Shown one piece after another: positions 1-13,093 of a stretch of DNA of 64,000 nt. Position 1 is the first letter of the stretch, and every line of letters starts with the position of its first letter. The notes under the pieces are model-generated. The model made no database searches. It saw only the letters and a list, made by a program, of their open reading frames with translations, and had not been told where the DNA came from. The DNA lies in NCBI RefSeq assembly GCF_008831285.2, contig NC_045149.1, positions 9,138,417-9,202,416 on the forward strand, read 5' to 3'. Source of the DNA: Nymphaea colorata. Lineage: Eukaryota > Streptophyta > Magnoliopsida > Nymphaeales > Nymphaeaceae. The translations under genes were made by a program, and so were the position numbers.

Positions 1-2160
1 AAAGGAGGAACTTCAAAGAAAAATGCATGTCCATTGATGTGGCCTGGATGGCTCATGAAAGCTTAAGGAAGCCAAAGCAAACACGACCTGTTTGAGATTA
101 TATCAGAGTTTTTGACTTTGATGTTAGATGTAAGAAACATGAGTGGAAAGGATAAGCTCTTTGGCGTCAGTGGGCTTTAGGGGTCGTTTGGCAGTAGGGA
201 TACTCTATGAGCATCCCATAAATATGCCTCAATTTTGAGATAGATTTATGGAACACTAATTATAGTGTTCCATATGAACTTGCCCCATTCTTGCAATTCG
301 GTCTGTAATTCGGTCACCAAATTGGAAATCTCCTGCACCATTTCAGTTTCAACTTGCATGACTTCTTTTGCTGCAACTTGTGTGGCAGATTTATGCAAGG
401 TTTCATCATTTTGAAAATCTTGAATTTCAAGTTTCTTTCTTGCTTCAATCCTTTCTCTAATATTCTCTTCATTTACTGTTAGAGAAACTTCTTGAACTGC
501 CTCCATGTTTTTGTCTGTGTTGATCCTTTCTCTAGTATGCTTCTTTCCTAATCCTGTTCTTCAACTCCCAAGCAAGGGCCTGCATGGATTTCTTCAGTTG
601 AACTGTCGTCAGCTTGTCAATGTTAAGGTCCCTTTCCACATTATTTTCTCCATCTTTCACTTTCATAGTTTCCTTAATAAATGAAGGACCAATCCCATCC
701 AAAATTTTGCTTGTCTATCACCACCCCTGGCAGTGTCATGGGTCTCTGGCTTTCAATAATATCTTCTTTCATGACTTGAATGTCTATTTGATCTTCGTTA
801 GCTAGCAAATCAATACATTAATTGTCCTTTGTGATGTTAGACTAGAGCTTGGTGTCATCATTTGCACCAATCAATTCATTGATTTCTTCTTCATAAACTA
901 GATTAGAGACGCATGTTGGGCTCCCTTCAAGTTCTATGGGCAACATTTATTTGATTGTAGTGTGTTTCAATGGTATAACTTTTGTACCTGAAGCATTCTG
1001 GATTTCCTCTTCTATTAAATCTGCATCTTCAAGGTTCTTTTGTAGTTTATTTCCTAAATTTAGTACTTTCTCTACTTATTCATGTGTCACAGATATCAAA
1101 GCTGCCATTCGGCGTGGCTTTGCACATAACAGTTGTGGTGTGTTGTAGAAGATTGATTCCATCATTCTTGATTCACATGTTTTGTAGCACTAGTTATATG
1201 TCATTGGGTTCATTTTTTATCTCTTTTTCTGCTTATTCTGCACCATATTCTTGGATTTGATGTTTAGCTAACTGCAAGTGGTTATGGTGGATGTGAATGG
1301 CAACTTGGATCTAAAGATGGATTATTGATTTATTTTCTAATATGCTTATGAGTTACTTGTTGCATGTCCTATGTGTGCATCTTATTTTCATTTTTGGGCA
1401 TGAAATACTAGATTTGTGATGTCTGCTTATATATAACGTGGCACCCTTTCAACAATATGTTCATCAACCTTGGAGCTGCAACCACATTCTAAAGTTCAAG
1501 TTTTCTCCTGGTTTTCTTTTGTAAGTAGGTTGCTGATGTGATGCTTCTTGTCATTAGTATAGTTGACGTTTATTATGGTACTATGATGCATTAAGTATTG
1601 TTGGATTTTATCAAATGACTAAAATTGATGGCATGGTTCTACGAGATTTACATATTTTTGGGTCACACTTAAAGGCACCTAGTCCAGCCTAGGCACCGGT
1701 ATGCTCTAGGTTGTATTAATTTCCTAGGTTCCACGTAATCTTGTAACAACATAGTATCACATGAATTTTAAGACCTGTGCTGTGAAACCAGCAACTAGTT
1801 GGATAGGTTAGCTGGTTAGGGAGAACATAATTCACTTCCTCATGGGGTAAATGGTGTTTAGATTGAAGTTAGCATTGATAATTAAGCCTCATAATTACTT
1901 TAATAAGCTAAGACAAAGTCAATTGGTGTTTAAAAGTAAATGTTAAAACATTTTCTACATAGTCTTTTGCAATAAAATTTCATCAATCTTATATTTATCT
2001 TTTTCATTTAAATCAGAAAAATGTCAGGAATAGGCTCAAAAAGATTTGTTTTGGACAAACAACATTCAAGTAAGTCTATGTTGACTTAGACTTGTTTATA
2101 CACTTAGTATGTTTGTTTCAATGCATTATAGATTTCATTCATGATTAAGAAGGTACAATG
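1..2160. other. AT-rich non-coding DNA, no recognised gene
   Basis: I recognise no gene here. The longest minus-strand frame (506-246, 86 codons) is rich in Glu, Gln and Lys and would form a helix. The minus strand between about 1250 and 250 gives discontinuous Glu/Lys/Asp-rich pieces broken by many stops. It may be an eroded mobile-element or gene remnant, but no family signature is visible. Confidence 0.4.
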
Positions 2161-2195
2161 AACCAAGTTGATTGTGGAGATAGGAGTCGAGCTCA

Positions 2196-2470
2196 GTGGA
2201 ACCATAAGTTGGATAAGTTGCTCTAGATATAATGTACAAAAATATGATTTATGGAAAGAAAACAGGTGGTGGGCTTGATGAGATTGGTTAGAACGAGATT
2301 TTGCATGAGTTCAATGATAGAGCCAACTTAAACTATGACAATGAACAACTTAAGAATTGATTTGGAATACTGAAAAAAAACCTACAATGTCATGAAAAAC
2401 ATGTTAAATCAAAGTGGTTTTGAATGGGATCCAAGTACCGGATGCATAGATGCAACATCTTAGGAAACAG
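2196..2470 (+). pseudogene. Myb/SANT-like ORF1 relic of PIF/Harbinger
   Basis: Conceptual translation, ignoring stops, gives pieces typical of the plant Myb/SANT-like domain: QWNHKLDKLL at the start, then a segment resembling LNYDNEQLKN, then KTYNVMKNMLNQSGFEWDP near the end. In intact elements this protein binds the transposon ends and helps recruit the transposase. Several in-frame stops and frame changes show it is dead. It lies upstream of the transposase relic on the same strand, the usual paired arrangement. Confidence 0.55.
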
Positions 2471-2749
2471 AAATGAGGTATAATTACTCGTCTACTTTGT
2501 GTGCTACCTTTTTTCTTGCCTACTTTACATGCACTTTTTTTACTAATGTGATTTGCTTTATGTGGTTTACATATACTGTTACTTTCATTTATCTGATAGT
2601 AATGTAGTTCATGTTTATGACATGTCATATATAAAAGTAATTTACTTGTTATTTACAGACACATGGAAAGTTCACGATGGTAAATAGTGATGTCAACTAT
2701 TTTTTAAGTCATAAAATTGAATACAATATTTAAGATGAATATGAACAAA

Positions 2750-3960
2750 GCATAGTTGAAGATAGGATGATTGGCTGAACGTGTCAAACTGCTATGCACA
2801 ACTTATGTAAACAACCTAAACATGTTTCAAACTTTTCTAGTGCATCATGAGTTAACACTATACTTTATGGGCATGAACAATTGTCACATGATATGTTTCT
2901 ATGGATGCTCAAAGTTTTCTCTCCCTTGCTCAAATGCTCAAAGACAAAGGTTTGTACAAGATATGAGACAAGTTGTTGTTGAAGAACAACTGAAAATATT
3001 TATGATGGTCATTGGACAAAATAAATGAAATAGAGCTTTACAAGATCGTTTTCAACATATTGGAGAAACGATCTTAAGACATTTTCACAATACTCTAAAG
3101 GAAATATTACAATTAATTTGCGAGTTTGTGAAGATCCCAATCATTAATACTCCATGGGAGGTTGCAACTAATCCAAAGTTTAAGCGATTTAAGGTATCTT
3201 CGTCAAACATGCAATTCAAATATTATCTGTATGGAAAGTACATATTCATTGATGATATTTTTATTATAGGATTGCTTTGGAGTAATTGATAGTACGCATA
3301 TTCCAATAGTAGTTCCAATAAAAGATCAAGTTAGATGTTGAAATAAAAAATAATTTATATCACAAAATGTAATGTGTGCTTGTACATTTGATCTACAATT
3401 TACATTTATTTATGCGGGATGGGAAGGATCTGCAGCTGATGTTAGAATATTAGTTGAACTTCTATACAATAGCAGTTTGGGTTTTCTGCCAATTTCAGAA
3501 GGTAATATAACTTAATCACTTATTTGACTCATACATTCCATGTTCATTAGTTTCTTCAGTTTCTATAACATTTGTTATATGTAGATAAATATTACCTTGT
3601 TGACTCGAGATCTGGCAACACTTTCAATTTCTTTCTCCAAAACATGGTTATTCATATTATTTAAAAGAACTCAAAAACCGATGATCATTCAATAATAATG
3701 AAGAATTATATAATTTTAGACATTCATCACAAAGAAATGAAATTGAACATTGTTTCAGAATTCTAAAAGATAAATTTTTTAATTTAAATGTGCAAGTTAC
3801 ATCTTGTTGACACACAAAGAGATATTGTTATTGTAACTTGTATACTGCATAATTATATTCGAATAAATAAGATTGATGATTAGATATGTAGGGAATATGT
3901 GTAGAGGATGTTCAGTTGAGCACATGTTTCAACATGCTCAGTTGCAGCAAAAGCTTTTAG
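2750..3960 (+). pseudogene. PIF/Harbinger DDE transposase relic
   Basis: Recognisable segments in order are RFQHIGETILRHFHNTLKEI (helical N-terminal part, near 3038), FKDCFGVIDSTHIP (first catalytic Asp, near 3270-3310), GWEGSAADVRIL (second Asp, near 3417-3452), YLVDSRSGN, RNEIEHCFRILKDKF (catalytic Glu region, 3732-3776) and a terminal ILHNYIRINKIDD. All three positions of the DDE triad can still be read, but stops and frameshifts separate the pieces. Family assignment is firm; the activity is lost. Some gaps between blocks may be former introns. Confidence 0.75.
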
Positions 3961-4030
3961 AAAATCAGTTGCACAGTTGATATGGGATTATTATATTATT
4001 GGAAGAGATAGATATTGATAATGCATAATG

Positions 4031-4469
4031 CATCAGTTTTTCCTCTTTTACCTTACTAGCTCTTGTGTAGTAAACAAACTATACATTATTTTCAAATTTC
4101 ATGTTGATGTTAATGCAATTCAATTTCTTATATATTGAAGGTATTGTCAAGATAACTGCATGATGAAAATACTATGTTGAGGGAAGACACTATACAGTGT
4201 TTCTTATATTGCAAGCACAATGTCAAGAGCCATATTTTCTTATTATAATAGTGATGGTTTGTATCGACTTAATATATATTTTACGATTTGTATGGATTCA
4301 TATTTGTAAACTTAATAGGGACTTAATGTGTGTGGTTTGTATGAATATATATTTGTGGACTTAATAGACACCTTATTTGTGTTGGCTCTTCTTGAAAATA
4401 AAAGCATCATTGGCTTGTTGTTATGGTCATCATTGCTGTTATTTATTTTTGCAATGGAAATGAGAGGGT
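4031..4469. other. AT-rich spacer between Harbinger relic and Copia E1
   Basis: No coding or RNA signal is seen. A stretch near 4256-4380 contains two loosely similar copies of a phrase around TTTGTATGAATATATATTTG and may be a small local duplication. Confidence 0.3.
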
Positions 4470-4474
4470 ATTGA

Positions 4475-4770
4475 TGTGAAAAGAAGAGAAAGAAGAAGAG
4501 GAAGCAAAAGAATTTTTAACGTGGTTCAGCCCTTGACTTGGCTTACATCTACGATAAAGGTTTTTCTCTCTCAATCTCTCATACGCGGTGAGGGGAGAGC
4601 TTTCTTTATTTAATAGATAGCTGTTACAAATCAGATACACATTTTTAGGCTCTTGATTGCAGTTTTGATCATCATCCACCATCTTAGTAAGGAAGTTATA
4701 ATTTTGATCACCATCTGATATCTTAGGAAGGTTCCGATCTTTCTGATCTGTTTTTATCTCTTTCTTAACA
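4475..4770 (-). repeat. E1 3' LTR
   Basis: This 296-bp repeat matches 10620-10918. It is followed at 4771 by AGCCCCCACGAG, which on the minus strand is a purine-rich tract just before the 3' LTR and acts as the polypurine plus-strand primer. Confidence 0.9.
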
Positions 4771-4904
4771 AGCCCCCACGAGCCAACACTTGTTCGAACA
4801 AGGTTGAGCTTGTTTTTGAGATCGTGAAACCTTGGTCAGGCCAATGCCTTAGTTAGAATATCTGCAAGCTGATCTTCAGATTTAATGAACTCAATTTTAA
4901 TCTC

Positions 4905-7900
4905 TCATGCTGAGACTTTTTCTCTGACAAAGTGAAAATTAATTTCGATATGTTTGGCATGGGCATGAAACACAGGATTAGCTGCAAGATATGTTGCTCC
5001 TAGATTATCACACCATAGTGTTCGTGCCTTTTGTATAGGAACTTGAAGATCTTTGAGAAGATGTTGCAACCTTATTAATTCAGTTGCATCTCCAGCCATT
5101 GCTTTATATTCTGCTTCAGTACTTCAGCGAGCAACAATATGCTGCTTGTTAGATCCCCATGATATAATGTTTCCTCCAAGCATGGTAATGAATCCACTTG
5201 TTGACCTCCTATCATCAGGGCATCTAGTCCAATCTGCGACACAGTAGGCTTCAAGTTTCCAATAAGTCGCTCTTTTTATATGTAATCCAAAATGTTGAGT
5301 TCCTTGAAGATAGCGAAGTATTCGCTTCACATGAATCCAATATATATTGTAGGTTCATGAAGGAATTGGCAAGCTTTGTTGATAGCAAAAGCAATATATG
5401 GGCGAGTGAGAGTCACATACTGCAAAGCACCTACAATACTTCTGTATAAAGTTTCATCTTTGAGTGTATCTCTTTCAAACTTGGATAGATCTACATTGGG
5501 TGCAGCCAGTGTGACTACTGTCTTGGCTTCTTCCATTTGAGCTCTTTTTAGGAGATCTTTGATATATTTGTGTTGTGATAAAAGGAGCCCATTAGCTTGG
5601 GGATTGACCTCTAGTCCAAGAAAGTAATGAATTTCTCCAAGATCTTTGATGGAGAACTTATTGCCAATGTCATAGATGATTTTTTGCAATTCCTGTGAAA
5701 AGCTTCATGTCACAATAATATCATCTACATAGATAAGAATGTAGGCAATGTATGATGTACACAAATATATGAACAGGGATAAGTCAGATTTGGACCCTTT
5801 AAATCTCATGGGTATAAAATATGTGTTCAAACTTTCAAACCATGGAGCTTGTTTAAGGCCATATAGAGATTTCTTCGACTTACACACATGTCGTCGATTG
5901 CGTTTGTCTTCAAATCCTGGAGGTTGACTCATATAAACTTCTTTTAGAGTTTCATGAAGAAACACATTGTCAACATCCATTTGATGGATTTTCCATCTAC
6001 GACTAGTGGCAATAGAGAGAACAAGATGAATAGTAGTGGGCTTCACCACTGGGCTGGAAGTATCGACGTAATCAATCCCTTCATGTTGACCATATCATTT
6101 GGCTATGAGGCGGCGTGCTTTGAACCAAGCTACAGACCCATCAACATGTCGCTTGACTTTGTAGACCATCGACAACCCACTACATTATACTGAGGCATAC
6201 AATGAACCAAGTCCGAAGTTTTATTTCTGTGGAGTGCTTCAATCTAACTGTTCATAGCTACTTTCCATTGTTCATCATGTAGGGCTTCTTGTAGGTCAAG
6301 AGGTTCAGTTTCGGTATCAATAGGTTTAGTCTCACTAAGATAGGTGAACATTCTTGGTCTAGAGGTTCCATCTTAGGAGCAGGTAATCATAGGGTGGTTT
6401 TTCACGCGACTGAGGTTTTCAAAATGTAGGAAAGTTTGGTTGGTTTCTTCCTGGGTGATGGGTGCAGAAATTACTGTGTTGGTTTGGTGGGAAATGTGAC
6501 TATCTGTAGGGACGATTGACGGGTCACTAAGCTTAGGCACACTAAGATTGGGTAAGTGGATAATTTGGGAACCGGTGGTAGGTTGGGAGTGATCTGTTGC
6601 TAACCAGCAGGTGATCTCTTGAGCAGTAGTGGATGGTCGTGTTCCAGAGTATAAAAAAGTGTTTTCATCAAATATAACATGCCTTGAAATAGTGACATGC
6701 TTGTTCAAGGGATTGTAACACATGTAGCCTTTAAAACATTTTAGGAATCCAAAAAAGACACACATGAGACTTTGGAGTAAGTTTCGATTTATTTTGAGGA
6801 CTTACTAATGGATAAACATTGCATCCAAAAACTCTAAGATTCTCCAGTTGTGGCTTAGTACCAAGAAGTTTCTCATATGGAGTTGATTCTTGTGCTCTAA
6901 TCAGTAACCTGTTAATAGTATAGACTACCATTCTAAAAGCATCAGTCCAAAAAATAAGCTGGCACACAAGCATTAAATGCCATGAGATTCAACAATGTGG
7001 TGATGTTTTTGTTTCCCTACACCATTTTGCTGTGGTGTATAAGCACATGAGAGTGTTCTTTAAATGCCATGAGAAGCAAAATACATAGAAAATTTTGCAC
7101 TCATAAACTCACCTCCACAATCACTATAAAAAACTTTAATCTTATACTCAAGTTGTTTTTCTATGATCTTATGAAAGTTCTGAAAGCAAGAGAATGTTTC
7201 AGACTTCTTTGGTAGCATTTAAATTCAGGTGAACCTTGAAAAATCATTGACTATTATCAAGTAATATGTGTATCCTTTTCTAGATATACATGGTGAAGGT
7301 CCACGTAAATCTACATGTAATAATTCTAAAGAAGAAAACGTTTTTAACTCAATTGAATCACAGGGCAACTGATGCATCTTAGCTAAAGCACAAACGGAAC
7401 AAAAATACTCTTTAGGTATTGAATCGGCAGCAATATACTTAAATGAGGTCATGTGATTCAATAAAGAGTCATTTACATGTCCCAAATGTTCATGTCAAAG
7501 CTTAAAAGTATCTCTAGGAACTTGAGCAACATTATTGAAACAAGAAATATAAGAGTTGCATGTCTGCATAGGCAGTTTTCTTTCAGCAATGCCAGTGTTT
7601 GTCCATGCATAAAGTTCATCCTTAAGCCGTCCCTATGCATTATTTCCCCCGTCTGCTGGCAGAAAAATCATGAGACATAAATTCTATTTTGCAATCATTA
7701 TCTCTAGTGAACTTAGCAACAGAAAGTAGATTCTTATGAATCATAAGAACATGAAGAACATTCTTTAACCAAAAATTTATATGCTTGGATGGTAAGGACA
7801 TATTATTGATGTTTCTAATGGATAGTTTTTCTCAGTTGCCAACAATAACATAATTCTTTCCATGATATAAGGATTTACCTTTTATAGTTTGATCACAATT

Positions 7901-8953
7901 TGTCATATGATGTGATGCACCCATATCCGGATACCATTCTTGATTGTTATCCATCACATTAAGAGAGGAAGTCGATGACGAAGCAGTACTATTAGTTGTT
8001 TTTGTATTGAGAGTCATGACCATAAAAGCTTTTGGAATATCATAACACTAACGAGCGTTGTAACCCTTGCGACCACAGTATTGGCAAGTAACTGCTGCAA
8101 GCATTTTATAGTTAGAAATATTACCATGGCCTCCATTATACCTGCGGCCTATAGTATTCCCATGTCCTCCATTGTACGAGCCAAAGTTGTTGCGACCACT
8201 ACCATTGTATGAATTATAGTTGCTGCAACCACCATTGTTCCGATCTCCTCTTCCTCTTGCATAAGAATTCCCATGGCTGTCAGTCCAATGTGCAACCATG
8301 GCAACTGTTTTAGCTTCTTGAGAAATATCAAGAGGCGGTGAAAGAATTTGCCGACGATTTTCTTGAGAAATGAGCATATCAAAAATTTCACCTAAACTTG
8401 GTAGAGTCTTGAATGTAGTTGCAGTAGTGATGAAGGCCTCATATTCGGTGGACAGTCCGTTGAGGGTATATAAAACCAAATCAGTGTCAGAGACCTTATG
8501 ATTAACAGCAGCTAAAGAGTCACATAAGAATTTGACATGATTCAAATAATCAGCCATCATCATATCTCCTTTCTTTACGTTCTATAAATCCCTTTTTAAT
8601 TGAATGATTCGCAAGTTAGATTGAGAAGCATATTGTTGTTCTAGAGCACACCAAGCCTCTCGTGCAATGGAATATGAAATTAATTGTGGTAGAATATGTT
8701 CGGACACTGTAACCTTAATCCAGCTTAAAGCTAATTAATCTACCTATTCCCATACTTCAAAATCAGAATTTACTATGGTTTGATTCACGTCAAGATGCTT
8801 AGGAGGAGCAGTAATGGTGTCGTTGATATACCTTAGTAGCCCTTGACTCTTCATAACGCTGGTAATTTGAGAACACCATAACAGATAATTTGTTTGATCT
8901 AACTTGACGGATACCAAGTTGGAAAATGTCGGCTCACGATCTACATTTTTCAC
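4905..8953 (-). pseudogene. E1 main gag-pol pseudogene
   Basis: Reading down the minus strand, gag begins near 8953 (SVKLDQTNYLLWCSQITSVM) and continues at 8563-8048 to a zinc knuckle CQYCGRKGYNAR that has lost its canonical His. Next come protease (YPDMGASHHMTN, with DSGA changed to DMGA), GAG-pre-integrase and integrase (HVDLRGPSPC near 7300), the RT with its YVDDIIVT motif near 5710-5735, and RNase H (VADWTRCPDDRRSTSGF near 5230; [13 protein letters not shown] near 5000). Many stops and frameshifts separate the segments. The domain order is diagnostic of Ty1/Copia. Confidence 0.85.
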
Positions 8954-9184
8954 CTCTTTATTTTGACATTGTAGTTTGATATGGTAAAGACCTCATCTAC
9001 TTTTTCCATGTTGAATTATCTTGTTGATATCATGTTCCTTAATGTAAGAAGCAGAAGTGGATTCAAAACTGACATTGTTATCTTTCACAAATTTATGTAT
9101 CCAGAAAAGATTATTTGCAATACTAGGCACATGTAGAATGTCTTTAAGTCTAAAATTATTGGAAATATGAGACGTGACAACATG

Positions 9185-10160
9185 CTAAGTCACCAAACCT
9201 GAGTCGTCGCCTAACTTTATAAAAACATTTTTGTGGTAAGGAGCATAGATAGACAAGTTATTGACATTGCTTATGACATGGTGGCTTGCTCTTGAATTAA
9301 GATACCAATTCTCTTCTTCTTCACCACCCAAGTTGTATGCGGGACCTACAGTGTAAGACTGTAGATGTACAATCTTACTTTCTTTCTTTAATAAATTTGT
9401 ACATTTGTAGCAAAGTTTTGGCCAATTGACCCTGCTTTTCATAAATTTGTCACACGTATTTGTCTTCCTTATTCTGGTCGGACCTTTTTTTCCAAATATT
9501 CTTATATGTGTTCTTGTACCCACGAAGTTATTGGTTGAACTTGAACCCATATTTGCAAGAAAAACAACCATTTCCATGTCTAAAAATCTTTACTTGCATT
9601 GTGATCATGTTGATTATTTCCTTGGTACTGCTGATTTTGACCTTTACCTTTATTGGACCAAGAGACAACATTGACAGAAATTATTTCACCTTGATATTCA
9701 TTTTCATTAATATGGGCCTCTTGAATCAACAATAAGCTATTCAACTCATTGAGAGAGACTGATTATGATCAGGTCTCAATGGAGGTTGTAAATGCATAAA
9801 CCTCTTAAAATTTGGATCAATTTCTCAATTGGACATAGGTTTTGATGTGGCTAGTTGGTGAGACAAGGCTTTGGCTCGAAGAATGTATCCATCAATGGTT
9901 TGATTTCCCTTACTCAAGACTCTGGATAGAGAGTGAGCAGCATGGGGCTGTTTCAATGCTTTCCAAATTTTGTGTTGGGTTTTTAACTCCACTGAGTAGT
10001 TGACCGTGTAGCAGGGCTAAGACTAATTGTTGTTGAAGATGACAAGTTTGGTAAAGCCATTGAACAATGAATGGGGTATGAAATAACTGAATGCTGGCTA
10101 TTGCGGTTGAGCTGTAGTTCCTAAAAAAAAAATGATTGCTCCTCACTACGAGCTTCAAAA
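9185..10160 (-). pseudogene. Second gag-protease fragment inside E1
   Basis: Between the primer-binding site and the main gag lies a separate Copia module. It contains a gag segment (reading GNQTIDGYILRAKALSHQLA near 9840-9900), then a region ending in a protease-like motif WYLNSRASHHVISNVNNLS (9320-9240; DSGA changed to NSRA). The protease differs from that of the main gag-pol, so this is a second source and not a simple local duplication. It is broken by stops. Confidence 0.6.
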
Positions 10161-10607
10161 AAAATCTGAAAATGCATAGAGGTGTTTTGGAGATTCCTGG
10201 TCATCCAAGATTCTAGTGCTCGACATCCAAAACCAGCGGAGAAGTCAACGCCGGTGGATACAAATGCCCTGTTTTGTAGATGACTCCTCTGTTCTTCAGT
10301 GGTATCGAAACAGAGGTAGAAATTTAGGCATTCATAAGAAAGAAATTAGGTGTTCATTACACCAATAACAACATCGATTAATTTGCTCAGGAAAGACCCT
10401 CTGATCAAAGAGAGGTTTCTAGAATGAATGCTGCTCGTCGGCAGTTCACAATTCACTGGAAAACAGGCAGAACTCTCCTGCTAAAGACAATCACATGAAT
10501 AGAAGAAAGCAGATAAAATAGTTGAAGTCGGTGATCATCTGGCGGCAGCCACAGGACAGGCATTGGATTCCTCTATTCTTTCTCTGTTCCTCACGACTAC
10601 TTTTGTG

Positions 10608-10619
10608 GCTCTGATACCA
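10608..10619 (-). other. E1 primer-binding site
   Basis: On the minus strand this reads TGGTATCAGAGC, complementary to the 3' end of plant initiator tRNA-Met, immediately next to the 5' LTR. Confidence 0.9.
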
Positions 10620-10918
10620 TGTGAAAAGAAGAGAAAGAAGAAGAGGAAGCAAAAGAATTTTTAACGTGGTTCAGCCCTTGACTTGGCTTACATCCACGAT
10701 AAATGTTTTTTTCTCTCTCAATCTCTCATACGCGGTGAAAGGGAGAGCTTTCTTTATTTAATAGATAGCTTTTACAAATCAGATCCACATTTTTAGGATC
10801 TTGATTGCAGTTTTGATCATCATCCACTATCTTAGGAAGGAGGTTACAATTTTGATCACCATCCGATATTTTAGGAAGGGGTCAATCTTTCTTATATGTT
10901 TTTATCTCTTTCTCAACA
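10620..10918 (-). repeat. E1 5' LTR
   Basis: This 299-bp partner of 4475-4770 is bounded by the primer-binding site on one side and the target duplication ATTGA on the other. Transcription of the element would start in it and run toward lower coordinates. Confidence 0.9.
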
Positions 10919-10923
10919 ATTGA

Positions 10924-13090
10924 ATAGGTTCATTTTTTGGTTTCTTAACAAATGAAATTCTTCCAAACTTCTCTCTCTAGTTATGTTGCTTTCGATAACC
11001 TTCATTCACTTGGTTTCTCAAAGAAATATGCAAGGTTCATGAATTTAAGATGTGCACATTTTACGTAAAATAACTATGTGGCTGTCGAAAATGAGCCTTT
11101 CTTAGAGACATACAATGAAATTTTCATTGCAACCACCTTTCCTAGTCTTTTTGTACACTACTGATGGAGGAGAAGGTTGAAAAAGGATACCATTGAGTGC
11201 TTAGCTTCTTGAAGACATGGTTTTCAAATTATAGTTAGATAAATGATCACTAAATTTGTTTTCTTCAATTTATGAATATATTTTAGGTGTCTTCTTTTGT
11301 AGGTGCATGTACAATCAACTGGTGAAAACATGCAAAAATGATTACTGACCAAGGTGAAACTTACGTAACATCAAATAAGGGTTACAACTAGAAGGCTGCA
11401 GTCCGTTTCAGCAACACCTAATAGGTGATTTCACTGTGTACAGTCTGTGGACTACACATTCTTTCGATTTATTCTTCCATAAATGAAAAGTTTACAACTC
11501 AAGTAGATGTTCACATCCCCAAAAAAATTATTGGTTTTTGGAGTGCTCTAGAAAAATGAGAGAGAAAGGAACTCGTCTGTCGGTACAAGGATCAATCATT
11601 CCCAACGCCTTTATCGGGGGTAATCAATCAAAGGGCAACACTTATTCTTGATGCATTTCATTTTGGCTTAAACATCTTTTTATTCTAAATGTGGTATTAT
11701 GTTTGAGAAAATGTTGAATACTTGATGTTTCAAACTTTTGAAAAAGTTCTTGAAGACTCATTTGAGAGTGTAAAACATTTTTATTTGAGAAAATCTTGAA
11801 TTGAGAAATCTTTACAAATATTGTTTGGAAACATTTGAAGATCATTTTTGAAAATCACTTTGGTGTTCTCTTAAGACTTTAAGTAGATTTGAAATTTTTC
11901 TTTAATTTAGTTACAACCTAATTAGAGTCTCATCTCATTTTGTTTAAGTTCTTTTGAAGAGGAGTTCATGATCATAAGCGATTTTAAGTGAGTGTGAATG
12001 CATTAAAAATTGATCCTACATAATTGGTAGAGAATAATTCATTCTACCATCACATATGTCTAAGTTTCTCTTTTTTTTATTTATAAAATTGTCATAAATA
12101 TTGTTACGAAGAGAGAAAAAAAATTGAAAATGGAATGAAGTTGTAAACCATCAATCATGAATCCAATATTGGGTCATTACTTGAGTTTTAGTTTTGATGA
12201 AGTCGGTAAATAAAAAGATCATGAAAAAAAAATATTCAAAAGAACGGAAAAGATGAAATACTCTCATAGAAAGAAAGAGAGAGAGAAAGAGATTTTAAAG
12301 ATCACTAAATAAAAGATTTTAAAAGTGGAGGAGATACATATCTCTATATATATGTATATACGTGCATGTACATATATATTACATATATGTACATGTATGT
12401 ATGTTAAAGCTTTTGAAAATGAAGTATTAGCTTAAATAGAGAAGAAAAAGAAGTTCTTAAAAGAGAGAAAGGGAGAAAATAAAACATATATATATGCATT
12501 CATGTGTATATGAAAATTTGCAAAATAAAATGTGGGAACATAGAGAGAGAAGGATAAAGAACATCATCATGTGCACATATACGCATTTAACATGTATATA
12601 CGTATGTGTCTTCATGAGATTCAAAAATCAAGAAATGACTTAAACTATTCAACTTCAAATTTTATGTAGGCTGGAGAAGAACTTGGGTTCATGCAAGAGC
12701 CTAAACTAGGTCTCCAAAGTCTTATTAGAGAGGGTTCTTTCTTTTGAAAATCTTTCGAAGTGCATGACTTCAAATATTTTTATATTTGAACATAAAACGT
12801 AATTCTTTCGTTTGTTACAAGGGAATATGTTTTTTCTATTGTTGGGTGGGTATGGAAGAAAATTAAGCAACATAATAAGGCACTCATTAGGGTTCCTAAT
12901 TAAGTGATTAAGAGGGAAACTAAACGTAAGAATGACATGAAAATGCATATTACATGTACGTTTTTCGGGGTTGAACAAATCTCAGCCTCAAACATTAACA
13001 TAACAATAGAAAAGAATTCCAACCCAAACACTCATTTTCACCGTTCATTCATATATAAATGGAAAAATCATTCAACTATGCATGAATAAT
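10924..13090. other. Intergenic AT-rich DNA, no recognised gene
   Basis: No convincing protein or RNA gene is visible. The sequence is purine-rich, with A/G tracts around 12260-12310 and alternating ATGTAC-type tracts around 12340-12400. The open frames present are short and lack family signatures. Confidence 0.4.
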
Positions 13091-13093
13091 ATT

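Larger units (their letters stand above)
2170..4030 (+). mobile_element. Decayed PIF/Harbinger DNA transposon
   Basis: Two successive relics on the same strand match the two genes of plant PIF/Harbinger elements: a Myb/SANT-like DNA-binding ORF (about 2196-2470) and a DDE transposase (about 2750-3960). Both are broken by stops and frameshifts. I could not identify terminal inverted repeats or the usual 3-bp TTA/TAA target duplication, so the outer limits are approximate. Confidence 0.65.
4470..10923 (-). mobile_element. Ty1/Copia LTR retrotransposon E1 (minus strand, degenerate)
   Basis: Both LTRs begin TGTGAAAAGAAG and end in AACA, and the element is flanked by the 5-bp target duplication ATTGA (4470-4474 and 10919-10923). 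A primer-binding site complementary to initiator tRNA-Met lies inside the high-coordinate LTR, so the element is transcribed on the minus strand. The interior carries a broken gag-pol in Copia order (gag, protease, integrase, RT, RNase H) and an extra gag/protease block upstream of it. By eye the two LTRs differ at about twenty positions plus small indels, making this the oldest of the bounded LTR elements in the window. Confidence 0.9.
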
